Source: JAIVJN01 sp036732565
GTDB taxonomy: Bacteria; Acidobacteriota; Vicinamibacteria; Vicinamibacterales; UBA2999
NCBI GenBank assembly: GCA_036732565.1
Contig: DAINCF010000387.1
Location: 1 to 6,919 of the forward strand
Length of the DNA stretch: 6,919 nucleotides
Reading direction: 5' to 3'
Positions 1 through 5,720 of the stretch are shown piece after piece. Position numbers and translations under genes: made by a program. The notes under the pieces were generated by a model. It did not search any database. It saw only the letters and a program-made list of their open reading frames with translations, and had not been told where the DNA came from. The stretch's first letter is position 1. Each line of letters starts with the position of its first letter.

Positions 1-1197
1 CTCGAGTCGCCGCGCATCGTCCGGCCGCCTCGCGTACAGGTTGTCGGCCTCGCCAGGATCGGCACGAAGGTCGTAGAGCTCGGGCATCGGCAGATCGATG
101 AGCTTGAGCCCATCCGAAACCACGCCGGTGAGCGGCGCCCAGTTTCTCGTCAGGCTCGCGTTGAGCGCTTCGAAGTACGTAGCGGGCGTCGCGGCTGTCG
201 CCGTGTCCTCCTCGCCAGCGAGCCGTGGCCGCAGCGACCGGCCGTCAGCGTCCGGGAACGGGACGCCGAGCAGGTCGAGGATGGTCGGGGCGATGTCGAC
301 CAGGGCCGTGGGTGTGGTCACGACCGTGGGCACGATCCGATCGTTGGCCCACACGATCAGCGGGACGCGCAGCGTCGATTCGTACGCGAACAACCCATGG
401 GTGCGCTCGCCACGTTCACCGAGCGCCTCGCCGTGGTCCGAGACGACGACCACGAGCGTGCGATCGAGGCGGCCGGACGACCGGAGATCGTCCAGCATGC
501 GGCCGATGACGGCGTCGGTGTACGCGACCTCGCCATCGTAGGGAGCGGTGGTGTACTTGGACGCGAACGGTTCAGGCGCCGCGTAGGGCTCGTGTGGGTC
601 GTACAGGTGGACCCAGGCACACCATGGCCCTTGCGCCGCTCGCATCCACGCCGTCGCCGGCGTCGTCACCAGCTCGCCTCGTCGTTCGACCAACTCGACG
701 CGTCCGGCCGGCGGCCGTTCCCCGTAATTCGCATCGTAGACATCGAAACCGCGGGAGAGCCCGAAGCGAGCATCGAGCACGAACGCACCGATGAAGGCGG
801 CGGTCTGATAGCCGGCGGCGTCGAGCGCCGCGGCCAGCGTCGGCTGCTCAGCGTCGAGACGATAGGTCCCGTTGTCGCGAACGCCGTGGCGCGGCGGAAT
901 GCGACCTGTCATCAGCGACGCGTGCGCCGGCAGCGTCAGCGGGACGTGGGTGTGTGCGGCGTCGAAGCGGAGACCTTCGGCCGCGAGGCGATCGAGCGTC
1001 GGCGTCAGTCCGGCCGTGTTCCCGTACGCTCCCACACGGTCGGCCCGAAGCGTGTCGATGGACACGAGCAGCAGGTTGTAGCCGCGCAGCGCACCGGCCG
1101 GTAGGTCTTGCGCCACCGCCGTGTCGCGCGCGTACCACCACGCGCCGGCGGCAGCCAGAGCGAGCGCCAATCCGGCGATCGCCAACCCCTTTTTCAT
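1..1197 (-). CDS. Sulfatase-like hydrolase/transferase (threonine active-site type), partial, 3' end beyond window
   Basis: Reading the minus strand from the ATG at 1197 gives 399 uninterrupted codons to the window edge with no stop, so the C-terminus is missing. Residues 4-22 form a hydrophobic signal peptide or anchor after MKK, so the enzyme is probably tethered outside the inner membrane. The alkaline-phosphatase/sulfatase fold follows: metal-binding region VSIDTLRADR (45-54), nucleophile region VPLTLPAHAS (85-94), HGVRDNG (104-110), SDHGE (253-257), THGLF (266-270) and LYDLRADP (374-381). The nucleophile position is Thr88 in TLPAH, not Cys/Ser in C/S-x-P-x-R, so formylglycine cannot form. 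Asp48, Thr88, Asp254 and His255 resemble the metal site of LtaS/EptA-type phosphotransferases. It is a close paralogue of the next gene upstream, with 50 of 74 aligned residues identical by hand count from the NLLLV block onward. No Shine-Dalgarno precedes the start; it overlaps the upstream stop. Whether it also has TPR repeats is not visible. Substrate unknown. Confidence 0.9.
   Translation of the reverse strand, partial: MKKGLAIAGLALALAAAGAWWYARDTAVAQDLPAGALRGYNLLLVSIDTLRADRVGAYGNTAGLTPTLDRLAAEGLRFDAAHTHVPLTLPAHASLMTGRIPPRHGVRDNGTYRLDAEQPTLAAALDAAGYQTAAFIGAFVLDARFGLSRGFDVYDANYGERPPAGRVELVERRGELVTTPATAWMRAAQGPWCAWVHLYDPHEPYAAPEPFASKYTTAPYDGEVAYTDAVIGRMLDDLRSSGRLDRTLVVVVSDHGEALGERGERTHGLFAYESTLRVPLIVWANDRIVPTVVTTPTALVDIAPTILDLLGVPFPDADGRSLRPRLAGEEDTATAATPATYFEALNASLTRNWAPLTGVVSDGLKLIDLPMPELYDLRADPGEADNLYARRPDDARRLE
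1194..1197 (-). other. ATGA stop/start overlap between the two sulfatase-like genes
   Basis: On the minus strand the TGA stop of the TPR sulfatase-like gene shares bases with the ATG of the downstream paralogue. The preceding bases encode Ala-Asn-Ala-Arg-Arg and contain no Shine-Dalgarno. This arrangement is typical of termination-reinitiation coupling and indicates one transcript with linked translation. Confidence 0.85.
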
Positions 1198-3329
1198 CGT
1201 CGAGCGTTCGCGCGCGCCAGGGCCGCGCGGACACGCGGAAAGTCATCTGCGTATCGATCGCGCGGCGCCTCGTTGAGAAACCGCTTGAGATAGGGTCGGG
1301 CGTCCGCACCGCGGCCTTCGTCGCTGAGCAGCATCCCGAGGTTGTAGAGGGTGTCGAAGTCTTGCGGCGCAAGCGCCAACACGCGTTGCCACGCTTCGAC
1401 CGCCCGCGCTCCATCGTCCGCGGCGAGCGCCGCCCCCAGTCCCCGCCACGCATCGGCGTGACGAGGATCGAGCTCGACGACGCGGCGGAATGCGGCGGCC
1501 GCCTCGGGGCGGCGACGGAGGCTCATCTCGAGCAGTCCCAAGTTGTACAAGGTGCCGACCGCCGTCGGATCCACCTGAAGGAGGCGCTCGAAGGTGCGGC
1601 GGGCCTCCGCAGGTTCCTTCAACCGCAGCAGGACGACGCCGAGCTCGTTGAGCGGCTCAGGGTCGCCGCTCGCCTGGGCCACCGCGAGGTCGAGCACCTC
1701 CTTGGCCTTGCGCAGATCGCCGGCCGATGCGAGGGCTTGCCCCATTCTCGTCAGCCAGCCCGCGGTGGTCTTGTCGTCTGCCGGCGCCTGTTCGAGGAGT
1801 CGCACGGCGTCTTTGCCGCGACCCGCACCGAGGAGCACGGTGGCCGCGCTGAGACGCGCCGCAAGGAAGTCCGGTCGACTGGCAAGGACTTGTGACAGCT
1901 TTTCGAGCGCGGCATCGGGTCGTCCGCCGTTGAAGTCCTCGAGCGCCGAGTTGAACTGCTCGCTCAGCGCCACGAGACGCTTCGGGTCGTCGGCGACCGT
2001 GAACGTCGTGCGCGGCTTGGTCGGCCCGGCGATGTAGCCGAGGGACTGCAGGCGTGCGGCAGTGGCGGCGTCAACGCCGCGTGTCGGCCCTGGAGACGTC
2101 GACCAGGAGCGCAGCCGCCTCTGCAGCTCTTCGGCGCTGTGCGGTTCCCGCGCCACGAGGTTGGTGCGCTCCATCGGATCGGCATCGACATCGTAGAGCT
2201 CGGGCTCCGGCAGATCGATGTACTTCCACTTGCCGAGGATCAGACCGACGAGCGGCGCCCATCCGCGCGTCAGGTTGGCGTCGAGCGCCTCGAAGTAGAT
2301 CGGGCCGGCTTCCGACGAGGCGCCCATGATCGCGCCGCGTCGCGAGCGGCCATCGATCGGCGATGGCGGCGACACGCCGACGAGATCGAGAATGGTCGGG
2401 ACGATGTCCACGTGTCCGGTCGGCGTCGAGACGACGCGAGGTTCGAGTCCGGGCGCCGACACGATCAACGGCACGCGCAGCGTGGTGTCGTACGCGAACA
2501 GTCCGTGCGTGGTCTCGCCGTGATCGCCGAGCGACTCGCCGTGATCGGCGGTGACGATCACGACCGTGCGGTTCAACTGGCCGAGACCGGACAGATTGTT
2601 CAGCGCCTCCCCGAGAGCGGAGTCGGTCCAGGCGACCTCGGCGTCGTACGGCGTTCGGTCTGCCGTGAACGCCGGCGGCGCCTGATACGGCGCGTGGGGA
2701 TCGAACAGATGCACCCACGCGAACCACGGCCGCGTGTCTCCAGACGGGGCGCTGGTGATCCATGTGGTGGCTGCCTGCAGCACGCGATCGGCGGGTCGTT
2801 CGACGAAGTGGAAGCTTGGGCTCGTGGCCGGAGCGTCATATCGATCGTCGTACTCATCGAAGCCGCGGCCGAGGCCGAAGCGCGCATCGAGCACGAACGA
2901 GCCCACGAACGCGCCGGTGCGATAGCCAGCGGCACGCAACCGCTCGGCGAGTGTGGTGGGCTCCGACCCGAGGCGGTAGCCGCCGTTGTTGCGGACGCCG
3001 TGACGGGTCGGCGCCGCGCCGGTCAGGATGCTGGCGTGCGCGGGTAACGTCATCGGCGCGTGCGACCAGGCGTGCGTGAACCGGGCTCCGCGGCTGGCGA
3101 GCCCATCGAGCGCCGGCGTCAGCCCGGCGCCGCTGCCGTAGGCGCCAAGGCGATCCGTGCGCAGGGTGTCGATGGTGACCAGGAGGACGTTCGAGCCTTG
3201 CAGATCCGGCGGCGGAGGCGTGCGAAGCGGCATCCGCCACAGCCACACCGCACCGGCTAACGCCACGACGAGGCCAAGGCCGACACCCAAAGCGCGCCAG
3301 TTGGATGCGGCTTGCATGGCGTAGAGCAT
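1194..3329 (-). CDS. Sulfatase-like hydrolase/transferase with C-terminal TPR repeats
   Basis: This gives 711 residues from the ATG at 3329. Another ATG lies at 3317, and an open TTG at 3395 is less likely because it would run across the divergent promoter. Residues about 15-31 are a membrane anchor followed by a proline-rich linker. The sulfatase-like domain spans about 46-408: VTIDTLRTDR (51-60), nucleophile region APMTLPAHAS (91-100), HGVRNNG (110-116), TADHGE (260-265), THGLF (274-278) and LYDVDADP (378-385). The nucleophile position is Thr94, so this is not a formylglycine sulfatase. Metal ligands are predicted at Asp54, Asp262 and His263. About seven TPRs fill residues 452-691, with YNLG and ELGVVLLRL-type helices and DP turns. 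Fusions of this kind recur in Acidobacteriota and Deltaproteobacteria, usually without a known substrate. The TPRs probably act as an extracytoplasmic protein-binding scaffold. It is the first gene of a two-gene unit with the paralogue downstream. Domain assignment is firm; chemistry is inferred. Confidence 0.92.
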   Translation of the reverse strand: MLYAMQAASNWRALGVGLGLVVALAGAVWLWRMPLRTPPPPDLQGSNVLLVTIDTLRTDRLGAYGSGAGLTPALDGLASRGARFTHAWSHAPMTLPAHASILTGAAPTRHGVRNNGGYRLGSEPTTLAERLRAAGYRTGAFVGSFVLDARFGLGRGFDEYDDRYDAPATSPSFHFVERPADRVLQAATTWITSAPSGDTRPWFAWVHLFDPHAPYQAPPAFTADRTPYDAEVAWTDSALGEALNNLSGLGQLNRTVVIVTADHGESLGDHGETTHGLFAYDTTLRVPLIVSAPGLEPRVVSTPTGHVDIVPTILDLVGVSPPSPIDGRSRRGAIMGASSEAGPIYFEALDANLTRGWAPLVGLILGKWKYIDLPEPELYDVDADPMERTNLVAREPHSAEELQRRLRSWSTSPGPTRGVDAATAARLQSLGYIAGPTKPRTTFTVADDPKRLVALSEQFNSALEDFNGGRPDAALEKLSQVLASRPDFLAARLSAATVLLGAGRGKDAVRLLEQAPADDKTTAGWLTRMGQALASAGDLRKAKEVLDLAVAQASGDPEPLNELGVVLLRLKEPAEARRTFERLLQVDPTAVGTLYNLGLLEMSLRRRPEAAAAFRRVVELDPRHADAWRGLGAALAADDGARAVEAWQRVLALAPQDFDTLYNLGMLLSDEGRGADARPYLKRFLNEAPRDRYADDFPRVRAALARANARR
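1257..1976 (-). repeat. TPR repeat array (about seven units) in the sulfatase-like protein
   Basis: Seven successive units of about 34 residues can be laid out by eye. Each is a helix pair with the usual small and hydrophobic spacing, ending in turns such as VDP, LDP and LAP. The clearest units are the fourth to seventh, with motifs LNELGVVLLR, LYNLGLLEMS, WRGLGAALAA and LYNLGMLLSD. The first three are more degenerate. The array begins about 45 residues after the catalytic domain and runs almost to the C-terminus. It probably mediates protein-protein contacts. Confidence 0.8.
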
Positions 3330-3373
3330 AGCGCGAGAGCGTTGCGACCGTGCGGCGCCGGCAAGGCGGAGCG

Positions 3374-3402
3374 TTGACAGTCCGGTGGGTCCCAAGTAGC
3401 CT
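3374..3402 (+). promoter_or_regulatory. Sigma70-like promoter for the cupin gene
   Basis: A perfect -35 hexamer TTGACA lies at 3374-3379. After a 17-bp spacer comes TAGCCT at 3397-3402, which keeps the first, second and last bases of TATAAT. Transcription would start near 3409, giving a leader of about 28 bases that contains the ribosome binding site. Spacing and position fit well; the -10 is only a moderate match. Confidence 0.55.
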
Positions 3403-3426
3403 TCGCTGCCAAGTTCCAGGATCCAA

Positions 3427-3431
3427 AGGAG
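3427..3431 (+). promoter_or_regulatory. Ribosome binding site of the cupin gene
   Basis: AGGAG within AAAGGAGA sits five bases before the ATG at 3437. It fixes the start there rather than at an upstream in-frame start near 3350 that would precede the promoter. A signal peptide begins directly at this Met. Confidence 0.85.
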
Positions 3432-3436
3432 ACTGT

Positions 3437-4033
3437 ATGACGCGCATGGCAGCCGGCGTTTGCGTGGTTCTGCTCACATTGACGGTAGTGGCGGCGCAGG
3501 ATCCTCAACCGACATGCCGCGACTGCCCGGCGACCTACGTCGGTAACGACGAGTTGCAGGAGTTTCTGAAGTGGGGCATCGCGAGCAAGACGATCGATCA
3601 GCAGGTCCGTGCGATCGACGTCGGCAAGCTCAACGTCGACGTCGCGATGGTGCATCGCGGCAAGCTCGACGCGCCGGCGCCGGACTCGGTCGCCGAGCAC
3701 GATCTGGTGAGCGAGGTGTATCACGTCATCGGCGGCACGGCCACGCTCGTCACCGGCCCCGATCTCGTGGACAAGAAGCGGCGGCCGGCGACGCAGGAAA
3801 ACGTCAGGCTCCTGAATGGCCCCGGGCACTCTGCCGTGTCGATTCGCAACGGCGTCACCCACCAGTTGAAGGCCGGCGATGTCATCGTCATTCCCGCGGG
3901 CACGGGACATTGGTTCACGAAGATCGACGACCACATCTCCTACCTCATGATTCGCGTCGATCCCGACAAGGTGACGCCGCTGCTGAGCGAGGCCGACGCC
4001 AAGGCCGGGCTAGCGCGAAAGAAGAAGGGGTAG
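3437..4033 (+). CDS. Secreted single-domain cupin protein
   Basis: A 198-residue protein with a strong ribosome binding site. Residues 1-20 form a signal peptide (hydrophobic VCVVLLTLTVVAA), probably cleaved near Ala20, so the mature protein is exported. A CRDC pair (Cys27, Cys30) follows soon after. A conserved-looking helical segment, DELQEFLKWG (38-47), precedes the beta-barrel. Cupin motif 1 is EHDLVSEVYHVIGG (87-100), with candidate metal ligands His88, Glu93 and possibly His96. Motif 2 is GDVIVIPAGTGHWF (147-160) and matches G-x5-P-x-G-x2-H, with His158 as ligand. The end is basic (RKKKG). Small exported cupins of this kind are common in Acidobacteriota and Proteobacteria and rarely have a known reaction; mononuclear metal binding is the safest statement. 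It is transcribed alone, away from the sulfatase-like operon, and converges on the glycosyltransferase gene with overlapping 3' ends. Confidence 0.88.
   Translation: MTRMAAGVCVVLLTLTVVAAQDPQPTCRDCPATYVGNDELQEFLKWGIASKTIDQQVRAIDVGKLNVDVAMVHRGKLDAPAPDSVAEHDLVSEVYHVIGGTATLVTGPDLVDKKRRPATQENVRLLNGPGHSAVSIRNGVTHQLKAGDVIVIPAGTGHWFTKIDDHISYLMIRVDPDKVTPLLSEADAKAGLARKKKG
4010..4033. other. Tail-to-tail overlap of the cupin and glycosyltransferase genes
   Basis: The cupin stop TAG is at 4031-4033. The glycosyltransferase stop, TAG on the minus strand, is at 4010-4012. The last codons of both genes therefore share 24 bp, leaving no room for an intergenic bidirectional terminator. I see no terminator hairpin with a T-run nearby. 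Confidence 0.85.
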
Positions 4034-5599
4034 CTGCAGCTCGACGAGCCGCATCTGAGCTCCTTCCAGACGGGTGATCGCCGCGAGGTCCTCGGCGTCC
4101 ATCGCACGCGTGAGGAACGTCGACGAGTTGCCGACCGGCAGATCCTTGAACACGTCGATCACCAGCACGCTCGCTGGCGGTGGACCGTGCAGGGACGCGG
4201 TAAACAGATCGGTCAGACCGTAGACAGCGGGTGCGCCGGCGTACACGCCAACCGGGCCGGAGGGCTTCGACACCACGAAGCGCTCACGGAGGAAGTCGTC
4301 GAGCGCCAGCCATCGATCGACGCGGCCGGCGAGCAGTAGACAGGCGAGCTCGTCGGTGCACGCGATCATCGATGCCGCCGCGACGAGGTCGTGAAGTCGC
4401 TGCGGGTCGGGCGCCGCAATCGTCGGGCGGGCGCGCGCGAGCTGCGCGCGAGGTTGCGGACCCCATGTGCTCACGACGATCACGCCCGCGACCAAGGTGG
4501 CGGCGGTGGCGGCGCGAACGGCCCCGTATCGGCGCTGATGGCGCACCAGCGCCGCGAGGTCGATTGCGACCGCCGCGAGCATGAGCGTCACCGGAGCAAG
4601 CAAGTAGTTGATGGTGATGCCCGAGTCGATCACGCCAAAGAAGACGACCCATCCCAGCCAGAGCAGGTGAGCCGCGCGCTCCGCCGGCGTCCACTCGCCG
4701 CCAAGCCCTACGGTCCGCGCGACCAGCAGGCCGAGCAGGACCATCGTGAGCGCGGGGAGGGTCCGCGCGATGTAACCGAACAGATCGAGCGGATACGCGA
4801 GCGCCTCACGAAGGCCAGTCAGCAGGGCCGCGACCACCAGCGCGATGACGAGTGCCGCCGAGGCGTGCGTGAGACGGCTCACGGGCCGTCGTATGAGGAA
4901 GACTGGACGGACGACGAGCGTCGCCAGACCGACAACGCACGCGACACCGAGCGGCGGCGCCACCGGCGGGCGCTCGAACAGGTTCAGCACCTGCCACAGG
5001 AAGAAGCGCCGAATCATCGTGTCGCCGCTCTGCGGCGCGAGGAAATGGAGCGCGAAGATGCCAGCTTGCGCAACAACCAGACCGGCGAGGATCGCCGCGG
5101 CCGCCGCGATCCATCCCGCGCGCGTACCCCGGGCGGCGAGCACGGCGCACACCGCAGGAATCGTCGCCAGTGTGAACGCGAGCTCGTGGGTCCAACGGCA
5201 GATGACCGCGAGCACGAAGAGGGTGAGCGCCGCGGTGCCCGGAATCAGCCGATGCGCGCCCGCGCGCTCAATCGACGCGAGCACCGCCAGGGTCGCGAGA
5301 TACGACGCCAGGAACGGCGCATAGAACCGGGCCGTGGTGGCGACCGTCCAGAACGGGATCGAGGCGGCGACCAGCAGAACCGCGGTCCATGCCGCACCCA
5401 CGGCCGCGACCCGATCGACCGTGCGCCACAGCGCGATCAGGGCAAGCGTCGCACAGACGAAGCTCAAGACGCGCGCCGGCGCGAGCCCGTCACCGAACAA
5501 CGCCCGGGTCAGCGAGGCCGCGTACGAGTAGGCGAGCCCTCGATCGTACAGCAGGCCCGATGGCAACAGCGGCAGACCCGTCGCCGCGATGCCGCGCAC
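4010..5599 (-). CDS. GT-C type membrane glycosyltransferase (PMT/GT39-like)
   Basis: From a GTG at 5599 this encodes 529 residues. About twelve hydrophobic segments fill residues 43-378, for example 43-58, 68-84, 88-110, 119-135, 162-188, 247-261, 276-295, 310-350 and 362-378. A soluble tail of about 150 residues follows. Near the start, GLPLLPSGLLYDRG (8-21), and after the second helix, ATTARFYAPF (87-96), match the pattern of polyprenyl-phosphate-sugar-dependent GT-C enzymes related to PMT and ArnT. These transfer a sugar from a lipid carrier on the outer face of the inner membrane. Acceptor and sugar cannot be read from the sequence. The GTG is the only standard in-frame start and has GGAG six bases upstream, but the frame continues upstream through what looks like the true first helix and catalytic loop, so this start is probably too short. 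It follows the sensor kinase gene on the same strand. Confidence 0.85.
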   Translation of the reverse strand: MRGIAATGLPLLPSGLLYDRGLAYSYAASLTRALFGDGLAPARVLSFVCATLALIALWRTVDRVAAVGAAWTAVLLVAASIPFWTVATTARFYAPFLASYLATLAVLASIERAGAHRLIPGTAALTLFVLAVICRWTHELAFTLATIPAVCAVLAARGTRAGWIAAAAAILAGLVVAQAGIFALHFLAPQSGDTMIRRFFLWQVLNLFERPPVAPPLGVACVVGLATLVVRPVFLIRRPVSRLTHASAALVIALVVAALLTGLREALAYPLDLFGYIARTLPALTMVLLGLLVARTVGLGGEWTPAERAAHLLWLGWVVFFGVIDSGITINYLLAPVTLMLAAVAIDLAALVRHQRRYGAVRAATAATLVAGVIVVSTWGPQPRAQLARARPTIAAPDPQRLHDLVAAASMIACTDELACLLLAGRVDRWLALDDFLRERFVVSKPSGPVGVYAGAPAVYGLTDLFTASLHGPPPASVLVIDVFKDLPVGNSSTFLTRAMDAEDLAAITRLEGAQMRLVELQLPLLLSR

Positions 5600-5710
5600 G
5601 GCGAACTCCGTGAACTCTTCGTCCGGGGTGTAGCCGGCGCGTGCGAAGTCGTGCCACTGGAGACCGAGGACGACCGACGCGACGAGGAGAATCGAGAAGA
5701 AGGCGCGCAG
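5600..5710 (-). other. Probable N-terminal extension of the glycosyltransferase (non-standard start)
   Basis: The glycosyltransferase frame stays open 37 codons above the GTG, from a CTG at 5710. The extension begins LRAFFSILLVASVVLGL, a plausible first membrane helix. It then reads QWHDFARAGYTPDEEFTEFA and runs straight into VRGIAATG. An acidic Asp-Glu-Glu loop after the first helix is the usual catalytic signature of PMT/ArnT-like enzymes. No ATG, GTG or TTG exists in this frame between the GTG and the upstream in-frame TGA, which lies inside the kinase gene. The candidates are CTG (5708-5710) or ATT (5690-5692). AGGG lies three bases before the CTG, a weak ribosome binding site. A sequence error in the start codon is equally possible. 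Confidence 0.65.
5606..5609 (-). promoter_or_regulatory. Shine-Dalgarno-like GGAG before the GTG start of the glycosyltransferase
   Basis: On the minus strand GGAG precedes the GTG by six bases, an acceptable spacing. It is the reason the short start would be chosen by a gene finder. The same bases also encode the Thr-Glu residues of the likely upstream extension, so the match may be chance. Confidence 0.35.
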
Positions 5711-5720
5711 AGACCCTAGT

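Larger units (their letters stand above)
3330..3436. other. Divergent intergenic region between the sulfatase-like operon and the cupin gene
   Basis: About 107 bp separate the two divergent starts, or 119 bp if the sulfatase-like gene starts at 3317. The plus-strand side has a recognisable promoter and ribosome binding site for the cupin gene. I see no convincing promoter or Shine-Dalgarno for the minus-strand operon here, and no clear operator palindrome. Confidence 0.6.

Noticed and set aside
1..6. CTCGAG at the left edge as a cloning-site or vector junction
   Set aside because: The sulfatase-like frame reads straight through it with family-consistent residues matching its paralogue, so it is natural coding sequence at an arbitrary cut.
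954..1895. A 313-codon open frame on the plus strand opposite the TPR region
   Set aside because: It is a shadow of the TPR coding strand: low-complexity Arg/Ala-rich product, no ribosome binding site, and no family features.
1257..1976. A DNA-level tandem repeat in the TPR region
   Set aside because: The units share a protein pattern but their DNA has diverged. There is no near-identical repeated DNA that would suggest a CRISPR, VNTR or recent expansion.
3330..3395. A longer start (TTG at 3395) for the TPR sulfatase-like gene
   Set aside because: It would place coding sequence over the cupin promoter and add a 22-residue Arg-rich stretch before the membrane anchor. The ATGs at 3329 and 3317 sit directly before the anchor. 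A GAAGG four bases upstream of the TTG keeps it possible but not preferred.
3257..3934. A minus-strand open frame of 225 codons covering the divergent region and the antisense of the cupin gene
   Set aside because: It runs across the cupin promoter and is antisense to a protein with a signal peptide and two cupin motifs. Its own product shows no recognisable domain.
4391..5719. A 442-codon open frame on the plus strand opposite the glycosyltransferase
   Set aside because: Its product is Arg-, Gly- and Glu-rich with no domain pattern. It mirrors the G/C third-position bias of the real minus-strand gene, which has clear membrane segments and family motifs.
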